Source of the DNA: Amycolatopsis albispora
GTDB taxonomy: Bacteria > Actinomycetota > Actinomycetes > Mycobacteriales > Pseudonocardiaceae
Length of the DNA stretch: 64,000 nt
Direction: 5' to 3'
NCBI RefSeq assembly: GCF_003312875.1
Contig: NZ_CP015163.1
Coordinates: forward strand, 8,804,001-8,868,000
Shown one piece after another: positions 8,873 through 16,145 of the stretch (the first letter of the stretch is position 1; every line of letters starts with the position of its first letter). The notes under the pieces are model-generated. The model saw only the letters and a list, made by a program, of their open reading frames with translations, ran no database searches and had not been told where the DNA came from. Position numbers and translations under genes: made by a program.

Positions 8873-9446
8873 CGGCTACGTCCCCGCCACCGTCCGGACC
8901 TCGGTGAAGATCCTGGTGGTGGGGCCGTTCGCGGTCGGCAAGACCACCTTCGTCGGCACGCTGTCCGAAATCCGCCCGCTGCGCACCGAGGAGACGATGA
9001 CGCAGGCCGGCGCGGTGGTGGACGACCTGTCCGGCGTCCGCGGCAAGAACACCACCACGGTGGCGATGGACTTCGGCAGGCTGACCCTCGGCGACGAGGT
9101 GGTGCTCTACCTGTTCGGCGCGCCGGGGCAGCAGCGGTTCACGCAGATGTGGAAGGACCTCGCCTTCGGCGCGCTGGGCGCGCTGGTGCTGGTGGACCCG
9201 GTGCGGCTGGAGGAATCCTTCGACGTGATGGGCCTGCTGGAGGAACTGGGCCTGCCCTACGCGGTGGCCGTCAACGAGTTCGACGGCGCCCCGAGATTTC
9301 CCGAAGCCGAGCTTCGCGAAGCACTCGACCTGCTTCCCGAAACCCGCCTGGTCAGCTGCGACGCCCGCGACCGCGGCTCGTCCGCGCGGGCGCTGATCAG
9401 CCTTGTCGACTACCTCTTCGATCCCGTTCGCCAGGAGCATTCGTGA
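8850..9446 (+). CDS. cvnD: Conservon small GTPase / ATP-GTP-binding protein (CvnD type)
   Basis: The protein has 198 residues. The Walker A motif GPFAVGKTT lies at about 27-35. The switch-II-like GAPGQQRF segment (about 90-97) has Gly-Ala-Pro-Gly where Ras proteins have Asp-x-x-Gly. VNEFD near 150 stands at the position of the NKxD specificity motif but lacks its lysine. These are features of the conservon GTPase family. It probably works with the roadblock and kinase-like proteins encoded just upstream. The stop overlaps the P450 start (GTGA, 9443-9446). Confidence 0.9.
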   Translation: MASVLSPDGYVPATVRTSVKILVVGPFAVGKTTFVGTLSEIRPLRTEETMTQAGAVVDDLSGVRGKNTTTVAMDFGRLTLGDEVVLYLFGAPGQQRFTQMWKDLAFGALGALVLVDPVRLEESFDVMGLLEELGLPYAVAVNEFDGAPRFPEAELREALDLLPETRLVSCDARDRGSSARALISLVDYLFDPVRQEHS

Positions 9447-10837
9447 CCTCTCCCGCCGCTGGGCCGCCGCCCGGCTGTCCCGCGCACGCCGAGCGCGCCC
9501 GCCTCTACGACGAGGAGTTCGCGCGCGATCCCGGTGCCGTCTATGCCAGGATGCGCGCCGCGCACGGCCCGGTGGCGCCGGTCGAACTCGCGCCAGGTGT
9601 GCACGCCAGCCTGGTCATCGGCTACGAGGCGGCGCTGGAGGTGCTGCGCGCGCCGTCCACCTTTCCGCGTGACCCCCGGCGCTGGCAGGAAAACCAGCCG
9701 GAGGACAGCCCGGTGATGCCGATGATGGGCTACCGGCCGAACTGCCTGTTCACCGACGGCGCGGTGCACGCGCGCCTGCGCAGCGCGGTCACCGGCAGCC
9801 TCGCGCGGCTCAACCCGCACGCGCTGCGCGCGCACGTCGAGCGGACCGCGCGCGAGCTGATCGCCCGGTTTTCCGCCGAGGGCGAGGCGGATCTGCTCAC
9901 CGACTACGCGACCACGTTGTCGCTGCAGGTGTTCAACCACCTCTTCGGCTGCCCGCCCGCGCTCGGCGACCGGCTCGTCGCCGGGATGCGCGGCATCTTC
10001 GACATGGTCGATCCCGAGCGCGCCAACGCGGAGCTGACCGCGGCCATGCTCGAACTGCTCGCGCTCAAGCGCGCGCGGCCCGGGCAGGACGTGCCGTCGT
10101 GGATGATGGCGCACCCGGCGCGGCTGACCGACGAGGAGATGCTGCACCAGCTGGTGCTGCTGATGGGCGCGGGCACCGAACCGCAGCAGAACCTGATCGC
10201 CAACGGGGTGCGGCTGCTGCTGGTCGACGACCGCTTCGCCGGTGACCTGGCCGGCGGCAGCCTGCACGTGGAGGACGCGCTCGAGGAGATCCTCTGGGGC
10301 GACCCGCCGATGGCGAACTACTCGGCCGGCTATCCGTGGCCCGCGGTGGATTTCATGGGCACGCACCTGCCCGCCGCGGAACCGGTGGTGATCAGCTTCG
10401 CCGCCGCCAACACCGATCCGGCGCTGCGGGCCGAGCAGCGCGTGGGCAACCGCGCGCACATCGCCTGGGGCGCCGGCGTGCATTCGTGCCCCGCGCAGGG
10501 CCCGGCCAGGCTGATCGCCACCACCGCCATCGAAACCCTGCTCGACGCGCTGCCCGACCTGCGGCTCGCCGTGCCGGAGGACCAGCTGCGCTGGCGGCCG
10601 GGCCCGTTCCACCGCGCGCTGGCCGCGCTGCCCGTGCTGTTCACCCCGGTCCGCAACACCGTTCCCACGCCAGTTCCGTCCACCGAACCGACTGGAGAGC
10701 ACCGTTGGAATCCGCACAGCGTCCCCTCGTCCTCGACCCCACCGGCCGCGACATCCACGCCCAGAACGCCGAACTCCGCGCCCGCGGCGCGGCCACGCTG
10801 GTGGAGCTCCCTGGCCAGGTGGTGGCGTGGTCAGTAA
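9443..10837 (+). CDS. Conservon-linked cytochrome P450 of CYP157 type lacking EXXR
   Basis: The protein has 464 residues from GTG 9443. The heme loop is present (WGAGVHSCPAQ, Cys about 349). The I-helix reads GAGTEPQQN, without the usual AGxxT threonine. The K-helix reads EEILWGDPP, so the invariant Arg of EXXR is Trp. This matches what is known of CYP157 enzymes, which sit in conservons and lack EXXR. The last 50-60 residues are a Pro/Ser/Thr-rich tail with no P450 character. That tail is translated from DNA that also encodes the start of the next P450 in another frame. Substrate unknown. Confidence 0.85.
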   Translation: MTSPAAGPPPGCPAHAERARLYDEEFARDPGAVYARMRAAHGPVAPVELAPGVHASLVIGYEAALEVLRAPSTFPRDPRRWQENQPEDSPVMPMMGYRPNCLFTDGAVHARLRSAVTGSLARLNPHALRAHVERTARELIARFSAEGEADLLTDYATTLSLQVFNHLFGCPPALGDRLVAGMRGIFDMVDPERANAELTAAMLELLALKRARPGQDVPSWMMAHPARLTDEEMLHQLVLLMGAGTEPQQNLIANGVRLLLVDDRFAGDLAGGSLHVEDALEEILWGDPPMANYSAGYPWPAVDFMGTHLPAAEPVVISFAAANTDPALRAEQRVGNRAHIAWGAGVHSCPAQGPARLIATTAIETLLDALPDLRLAVPEDQLRWRPGPFHRALAALPVLFTPVRNTVPTPVPSTEPTGEHRWNPHSVPSSSTPPAATSTPRTPNSAPAARPRWWSSLARWWRGQ

Positions 10838-11922
10838 CCGATCCTGAGCTGCTCAAGCGCCTGCTGAGCGATCCGCGCGTGTCGAAGGACCCGCGTCAGC
10901 ACTGGGCGGCGTGGCGCGACGGCACGGTGCCCACCGACTGGCCGCTGATGATCTGGGTGTCGGTGCAGAACATGTTCACCGCCTACGGTGGTGAGCACCG
11001 GCGGCTGCGTTCGCTGGTGTCGAAGGCGTTCACCTACCGCCGCACCGAGGCGCTGCGGCCGTGGGTCGCGGAGATCACCGCCACCCTGCTCGACCGGCTC
11101 GACGGCACCGAGGGCGTGGTGGACCTGCGTGAGCACTTCGCCTACCCGCTGCCGATCGAGGTGATCTGCCAGCTGTTCGGCGTGCCCGACGAGCACCGCG
11201 CGGACCTGCGCCGGGCGGTCGACGGCGTCTTCAACACCACCGCCACCCCCGAGGAGGCGGCGGCGAACGGCGAGCAGCTGTACCGGATCCTCGGTGAACT
11301 GGTGGCCACGCGGCGCGCCGAGCCGGGCGACGACCTCGCCAGCGGGCTGATCGCCGCACGCGACGAGGACGGTTCCTCGTTGCAGGAGGCCGAGTTGATC
11401 GACACGCTGATCCTGATGATCTCGGCCGGCCACGAGACCACGGTCAACCTGCTCGACCACGCGATCACCGCGCTGCTGACGCACCCGGACCAGCTGCGGC
11501 AGGTGCTCGACGGGGAGTACGGCTGGGGTGACGTCATCGACGAAACGCTGCGCTGGCAGGCGCCGGTGGCCCATCTGCCGCTGCGGTACGCGGTCGAGGA
11601 CATCGTTGTCAGCGACGAGTTGACCATCAAGCAGGGCGAGGCGATCCTGGCTTCCTACGCGGCGGCGGGCCGGGCGCCGGAGGTCGGCGACAACCCGGAC
11701 GAGTTCGACCTTTCGCGGCCGAACAAGAGCCATCTGTCGTTCGGGCACGGCGTGCACTTCTGCCTCGGCGCGCCGCTCGCGCGGGTGGAGGCGGAAATCG
11801 CGCTGCCCGCGTTGTTCGCGCGCTTCCCGAAGCTGGCGCTGGCCGTGGACCCGGGTGAACTGGAAAGCACGGCCTCGTTCATTTCCAACGGACACCGCTC
11901 GCTGCCGGTGACGCTGGGCTGA
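10705..11922 (+). CDS. Cytochrome P450 (CYP154-like)
   Basis: The protein has 405 residues from TTG 10705. The start was chosen because GGAGAG (10694-10699) is 5 nt upstream and the N-terminus RPLVLDPTGRDIHAQ is P450-like. It overlaps the preceding P450 gene by 133 nt out of frame. All canonical motifs are present: I-helix SAGHETT, K-helix ETLR, and heme loop FGHGVHFCLGAPLAR. Linkage to a CYP157 gene and a conservon matches the CYP154/CYP157 pairing known in Streptomyces. It may be the catalytic partner of the EXXR-less enzyme. Redox partners are not encoded here. Confidence 0.88.
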   Translation: MESAQRPLVLDPTGRDIHAQNAELRARGAATLVELPGQVVAWSVTDPELLKRLLSDPRVSKDPRQHWAAWRDGTVPTDWPLMIWVSVQNMFTAYGGEHRRLRSLVSKAFTYRRTEALRPWVAEITATLLDRLDGTEGVVDLREHFAYPLPIEVICQLFGVPDEHRADLRRAVDGVFNTTATPEEAAANGEQLYRILGELVATRRAEPGDDLASGLIAARDEDGSSLQEAELIDTLILMISAGHETTVNLLDHAITALLTHPDQLRQVLDGEYGWGDVIDETLRWQAPVAHLPLRYAVEDIVVSDELTIKQGEAILASYAAAGRAPEVGDNPDEFDLSRPNKSHLSFGHGVHFCLGAPLARVEAEIALPALFARFPKLALAVDPGELESTASFISNGHRSLPVTLG

Positions 11923-11943
11923 GGCCGCGGGTACCTTGGCGGA

Positions 11944-12249
11944 ATGGACCCGGTGGAGACGCTGCTCGCCTGGAGCATTCCGGCAGGGACCCTGCTGATG
12001 GTGGCGGTGGGGGTGTTCGAGCTCGCTCGCGCCAAGCGGCGCAGGCGGGCGGGCACCCCGCTCACCGCGACCTACGTCAACGAGGTCACCGCGATGTTCT
12101 ACGGCACCAAGCGCCGCGAGCTGGAGCACCGGGCCGCCGTCGAAATGCTCCGCGAGGAAGAGGGCGACGGCGCCCCGCCGGCGCACGGCATCGACCTCGA
12201 CCGCGGCACCATCACCCTGCCCGGCGGTCCAGCTCCCGGAACGCGCTGA
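11944..12249 (+). CDS. DUF6191-like small membrane-anchored protein
   Basis: The protein has 101 residues. One membrane helix (about 8-28) is followed by a basic patch (RAKRRRRAG) and a soluble C-terminus ending in HGIDLDRGTITLP, which resembles DUF6191. It lies 21 nt after the P450 gene and may be the last gene of the conservon transcript. Function unknown. Confidence 0.65.
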   Translation: MDPVETLLAWSIPAGTLLMVAVGVFELARAKRRRRAGTPLTATYVNEVTAMFYGTKRRELEHRAAVEMLREEEGDGAPPAHGIDLDRGTITLPGGPAPGTR

Positions 12250-12279
12250 ACGAGCACGGCGACGACGTAGGAAATCAGC

Positions 12280-12308
12280 TGCCGCGGCACACGGCTGCTT
12301 GCTATCGT
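12280..12308 (+). promoter_or_regulatory. Possible promoter of the ribosomal protection gene
   Basis: TATCGT (12303-12308) fits the actinobacterial -10 pattern TANNNT. The -35 region about 17 nt upstream is weak and is preceded by the short AT-rich stretch GAAAT. This is a weak call made from position and the -10 only. Confidence 0.3.
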
Positions 12309-12343
12309 GCCGCCGACCAGTGCCCGGAAGCGGAGGAGAACCC

Positions 12344-12454
12344 ATGCGGCGAGTGACGACAGGCCCCATCGACTGTTGCTCACTCGCGGACAAGGACCTC
12401 CTCACGCATGCGGATGCTCAACCTCGGCATCGTCGCCCACGTCGATGCCGGTAA
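12344..12454 (+). CDS. Putative 36-codon leader peptide overlapping the ribosomal protection gene
   Basis: ATG 12344 is preceded at ideal spacing by a strong Shine-Dalgarno, GGAGGAGAA (12332-12340), which is better than that of the main gene. The frame encodes 36 residues (starting MRRVTTGPIDCCSLADKDLL) and ends at TAA 12452-12454, 47 nt inside the downstream gene in another frame. This layout fits a translational or attenuation leader that senses ribosome function, as known upstream of several ribosome-targeting resistance genes. Whether it is translated is inference. Confidence 0.45.
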   Translation: MRRVTTGPIDCCSLADKDLLTHADAQPRHRRPRRCR

Positions 12455-14258
12455 GACCAGCCTGACCGAACGCCTCCTGTTCGACTCGGGCGCCATTCCC
12501 CGCCTCGGTTCCGTCGACCACGGCAGCACCCGGACCGACGGCATGGACCTGGAACGCCGCCGCGGCATCACGATCCGGTCGGCGGTCGCCGCGTTCACCA
12601 CCGCCGGGCACGAGGTGCACCTGATCGACACGCCCGGCCACGCCGACTTCGTGGCCGAAGTGGAGCGTGCGCTCGGTGTGCTCGACGGCGCGATCCTGGT
12701 GCTCTCGGCGGTGGAGGGCGTGCAGGCGCACACCCGCGTGCTGATGCGCACGCTCCGCGCCCTGTCCGTGCCGACGATCCTCTTTGTCAACAAGATCGAT
12801 CGGGCTGGTGCCAGGGGATCCGAGCTGCTCGCGGACATCCGGCGGCTGCTCGATCCGGCGGCGGTCGCGGTGAACCGGGCGAGCGGGCTCGGCACGCGGC
12901 AGGCCACCGTCGCCGAGTTGCCGCCGGGTGACGAACTCGCCGAACTGCTCGCCGAGCGCAGCGACGCGGTGCTGGAGTCCTATGTGGACGGCCTGGATCC
13001 CGTGCTCCTGCGCGACGAGCTGAGGTCGCAGGCGCGCCGGGGCTGGGTGTGCCCGGTGTTGTTCGGGTCCGCCATCACCGGCGCCGGGATCGACGCCCTG
13101 TGCCGCGGCATCGTGGACTTCCTGCCGTCCGTTGACCCGGCGTTGTCGGAGAAACCCTTGGACGGCACCGTGTTCGCGGTGGAACGAGACCGCGGTGGCC
13201 AACGGTTCGCGGTGGCACGGCTGTTTTCGGGCACGCTGTCCACAAGGGACCGGATCACCTTCGCCGGTCGCGAGCACACCGGAACCGGGCGCGTCACCGC
13301 GGTACTGGACGCCGACGGCAGGCAGGCCCGCGTCCCGGCGGGTGGTATCGCCCGGATCGCGGGCGTGCCGGACCTGCGCGTCGGCGACCGGCTCGGGACC
13401 ACGTCCGCGGCACCCGAACCGACGCGGTTTCGCCCGCCCACCTGGGAAACCGTGGTCACCCCGGCATCCGGCACGACTCCGGCCGCACTGCACGCCGCGC
13501 TCGACCGGCTTGCCGACCAGGACCCGCTGATCGGCCTGCGCCGCGGTCCGGAGCCCGGCAGCCTCGTCGTTTCGCTGTACGGCGAGGTGCAGCGCGAGGT
13601 CATCGCCGCGCGGCTGAGCGAGGAATTCGGGGTGACGGCGGAGTTTTCGCCGTCACGGGTAGTGCGTGTGAAGCGGCTGACCGGCACCGGCGCCGCAGTC
13701 CGCCGGATCGGTGACACCGAGCCGGTGCTGCACTGGGCCACGATCGGGCTGCGCGTGGAACCGGGCGCGCCGGATTCGGGGGTGCGGTTCGCGCTGGCCG
13801 CCGAACGCGGCTCGCTGCCCGCCGCGTTCATCACCGCGATCGAGGAAACCGTGCGCGCCACGCTGCGCGACCGGTCGGTGGTGGACTGTCTGGTCACCCT
13901 GACGCACACCGGTTACGCCAGCCCGGTCAGCACTGCCGCCGACTTCCGGAACCTCACGCCGATCGTGCTCGACGAGGCGGTTTCGCGGGCGGGCACGGTG
14001 GTGTGCGAGCCGTGGGAGCACGTGGAACTCGATCTGCCGGAAGACGCGCTGAGCCCGGTGCTGTCCCGGCTGGTCCGGCTCGGCGGCGTGCCGGGAAGTC
14101 CTTCGGTGGCGGACGGTTCGGCCGCGCTCGACGCCGAGGTCCCGTCGGCGCGCCTGCGGGAACTCGAGCAGGCGCTGCCCGGCCTGACCGGCGGATCGGG
14201 CGTGCTGACCGCCCGGCCCGCCGGCCACCGGGTCACGCCGGGGAGCGCAGGGCGGTGA
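12408..14258 (+). CDS. Tet(M)/OtrA-type ribosomal protection GTPase
   Basis: The protein has 616 residues, slightly shorter than Tet(M). G1 is HVDAGKTSLTERL (about 10-22), G3 is DTPGH, and G4 is NKID. The EF-G-like domains II-V follow. The decisive motif is YASPVSTAADF at about residues 503-513, which corresponds to the Tet(M)/Tet(O) domain IV loop that reaches the drug site. This separates it from housekeeping EF-G. Known members release tetracycline from the ribosome; drug range here is inferred. Start ATG 12408 (ATG 12414 also possible) follows AAGGA. Its last 26 nt overlap the convergent crotonase gene. Confidence 0.85.
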   Translation: MRMLNLGIVAHVDAGKTSLTERLLFDSGAIPRLGSVDHGSTRTDGMDLERRRGITIRSAVAAFTTAGHEVHLIDTPGHADFVAEVERALGVLDGAILVLSAVEGVQAHTRVLMRTLRALSVPTILFVNKIDRAGARGSELLADIRRLLDPAAVAVNRASGLGTRQATVAELPPGDELAELLAERSDAVLESYVDGLDPVLLRDELRSQARRGWVCPVLFGSAITGAGIDALCRGIVDFLPSVDPALSEKPLDGTVFAVERDRGGQRFAVARLFSGTLSTRDRITFAGREHTGTGRVTAVLDADGRQARVPAGGIARIAGVPDLRVGDRLGTTSAAPEPTRFRPPTWETVVTPASGTTPAALHAALDRLADQDPLIGLRRGPEPGSLVVSLYGEVQREVIAARLSEEFGVTAEFSPSRVVRVKRLTGTGAAVRRIGDTEPVLHWATIGLRVEPGAPDSGVRFALAAERGSLPAAFITAIEETVRATLRDRSVVDCLVTLTHTGYASPVSTAADFRNLTPIVLDEAVSRAGTVVCEPWEHVELDLPEDALSPVLSRLVRLGGVPGSPSVADGSAALDAEVPSARLRELEQALPGLTGGSGVLTARPAGHRVTPGSAGR

Positions 14259-14892
14259 CGGCCGCGGCGAACATGGTCGACTTGATCGCGCCCAGCGTGC
14301 CGCGGTCCTTGCCGGCCAGCCCGCGCACCACGTCACCCGCGTGGTCGAGCAGCTTCGACTCGGCGGCGACGACGTCGACCAGGCCGAGCTCCCGCGCGTC
14401 CGGACCGCCGAAGCGGCGGCCGGTGGTCATCGACGCGATGGCGGCGGACGGGGTCAGCTTGGCCTGGATGAGCGCGGCCATGCCCGGGGTGAACGGGATG
14501 TTGATGTCCGCCTCGGGGAAGCAGAAGTAGCCGCGGTCCTCGCGCATCACGCGGAAGTCGTGCGCCATGGCGAGCATGGCGCCCGCGCCGAAGGCGTGCC
14601 CGTTGAGCGCGGCGACCGTCGGCACCGGGAGCGTGAGCACCCTGGCGAACAGTTCCTGCACGTCGGTGACGTACTGCCCGGCCTTCTCCCCGTTGGCGGT
14701 GAGCCATTCGAGGTCGAGACCGTTGGAGTAGAACTTGCCGCCGCCGACGGTGACCAGCGCGGCCGGGGCGGCTCCCTCGGTGACGGTGTCCAGCGCGGTG
14801 TGGACGCTTTCCAGCCAGTCCGGGGAAAACCGGTTCTCGCCTTCGCCGAGGTCGAGTACGTAGACGGGGTCGTGGTGCTGCAGTTCGGGCAC
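14233..14892 (-). CDS. Enoyl-CoA hydratase/isomerase (crotonase) family protein
   Basis: The protein has 219 residues from GTG 14892, with AAGGA 6 nt upstream inside the end of the TetR gene. Oxyanion-hole segments GGGKFYSNGLDL and NGHAFGAGAML are visible, with a following FPEADINIPFTPGM segment as in delta3-delta2-enoyl-CoA isomerase-like members. It probably acts on an acyl-CoA double bond. It is cotranscribed with the upstream TetR gene (2 nt gap), which may control it. Its 3' end overlaps the opposing ribosomal protection gene. Confidence 0.82.
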   Translation of the reverse strand: MPELQHHDPVYVLDLGEGENRFSPDWLESVHTALDTVTEGAAPAALVTVGGGKFYSNGLDLEWLTANGEKAGQYVTDVQELFARVLTLPVPTVAALNGHAFGAGAMLAMAHDFRVMREDRGYFCFPEADINIPFTPGMAALIQAKLTPSAAIASMTTGRRFGGPDARELGLVDVVAAESKLLDHAGDVVRGLAGKDRGTLGAIKSTMFAAAVTALRSPA

Positions 14893-14894
14893 GA

Positions 14895-15515
14895 TCAGTC
14901 CTTTGTGGATCGGGTGGGTGGGTCGATGGCGAGCACCGCGCGCACGGCGGCGTCGAGGCGATGGCGCGCGTCGGCGCCGACGCCCTCGCCGGGTGGGCCG
15001 CTCAACGCGCGGCGGAACAGGGCGGTCGGCAGGTCGACCACGCAGGTGGTGAGCACCTCGACGGCGGCACCGTCGCGGCGGCCCCACAGCCGGTGGGTGA
15101 GCCGGACCAGCAGCGCGACCAGGCGTTTGTCGAGGGCGAGCAGTTCGTCGGCGAGTTCGGCGGGCAAGCCGGGGCCGAGGAGGTCGTCGCGCTTGACGGT
15201 GAGCAGCATCCGGGCCGCGGCCGGGCGCCGCTCGGCGAAGACCGCGGGGGTGGACGCGGCCCCCAGCACGGCGTCCACCGGGTCGGGCCGGTCGGCCAGC
15301 TGGGTTTGCAGGGTGAGGAAGTCGGTCGCCGCCCGCAGCCACACCCGGCCGAGCAGCGCGTCGATCGAGCCGAAGGCGTGGTAGATCGTGCCGTTCGGCA
15401 CCCCGGCCGCGGCGGCCAGCGTGCGCACGGTCACCCCACCCGCCCCAACCTCGGCGACAAGCCGCTCGGCGGTGTCGAGCAGTTCGTCGAGGTCGTGCAC
15501 ACGGGGGCGGGGCAT
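14895..15515 (-). CDS. TetR-family transcriptional regulator
   Basis: The protein has 206 residues from ATG 15515. It has an N-terminal helix-turn-helix (VRTLAAAAGVPNGTIYHAFGS, about 33-53) and a helical ligand domain. It is first in an operon with the crotonase gene and divergent from an NTF2-like gene. A quasi-palindrome lies 16 nt upstream of its start and is the likely operator. An acyl-CoA ligand is plausible from the neighbour but not shown. Confidence 0.85.
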   Translation of the reverse strand: MPRPRVHDLDELLDTAERLVAEVGAGGVTVRTLAAAAGVPNGTIYHAFGSIDALLGRVWLRAATDFLTLQTQLADRPDPVDAVLGAASTPAVFAERRPAAARMLLTVKRDDLLGPGLPAELADELLALDKRLVALLVRLTHRLWGRRDGAAVEVLTTCVVDLPTALFRRALSGPPGEGVGADARHRLDAAVRAVLAIDPPTRSTKD

Positions 15516-15531
15516 GGCGCCGACTGTAACA

Positions 15532-15543
15532 GAACACGTGCTC
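15532..15543. promoter_or_regulatory. Putative TetR operator
   Basis: GAACACGTGCTC is a 12-bp quasi-palindrome (10 of 12 positions symmetric, CACGTG core). It lies in the divergent region between the TetR gene (start 15515) and the NTF2-like gene (start 15606). Confidence 0.4.
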
Positions 15544-15605
15544 CAAAACTCGGCCGCCGGGTTAGGCTGGGTCCCGAACCCCGATGACGAGTGGGCAGGA
15601 GCGGG

Positions 15606-16007
15606 ATGACCGACGATGTGGCCAGCCAGGTGATCAAGGCTGAGCAGGAGCGGATCCACTGCCTCCTCGAGGTGGATCGCGACACCTACGACCGCTTGCA
15701 CGCCGCGGAGTACCGGTTGTGCAACCCGACCGGCACCGTGTGGACGAAGGCCGAATACCTGGATCTCCTCACCACCGGGCGGGTCGCCTACCGGGAACTG
15801 GAGCTGATCGGCGACGTGGACGCCATCGTCGGCACCGACGTCGTCGTCCTCCGCTACCGGTGCGCCATCGAACTCACCGTCGACGGCGCGGACATCCCGC
15901 GGCACGAGGCCTGGCACACCGACGTCTACACCGATGCCGGCGGCACTTGGCGTTGTGCCTGGTCGCAGGCCACCGGCATGATGGACCTCCCGTCGGCCGC
16001 GCCCTGA
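15606..16007 (+). CDS. NTF2-like / DUF4440-type small protein
   Basis: The protein has 133 residues from ATG 15606, with AGGAG at 15597-15601. It follows the cone-shaped NTF2/SnoaL-like pattern: an N-terminal helix with DRDTYDRLHAAEYR, then AEYLDLLTTG, then paired strands ending in RCAWSQATGM. The family includes ketosteroid-isomerase-like enzymes and ligand-binding proteins; catalytic residues cannot be assigned. It is divergent from the TetR-crotonase operon. Confidence 0.7.
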   Translation: MTDDVASQVIKAEQERIHCLLEVDRDTYDRLHAAEYRLCNPTGTVWTKAEYLDLLTTGRVAYRELELIGDVDAIVGTDVVVLRYRCAIELTVDGADIPRHEAWHTDVYTDAGGTWRCAWSQATGMMDLPSAAP

Positions 16008-16145
16008 CCGCACTGATCGGCTGCGAGGTCTGGCGCACCGCGTTCGATCAGCTTCCGCGACGCGGCCGGGAGCGTGGCACCCTGCACTCCGGCTTCGACA
16101 ACGGTGTGGAACGGTCGTCAGCCCGCACCCGCCAGACGAGTGGAC

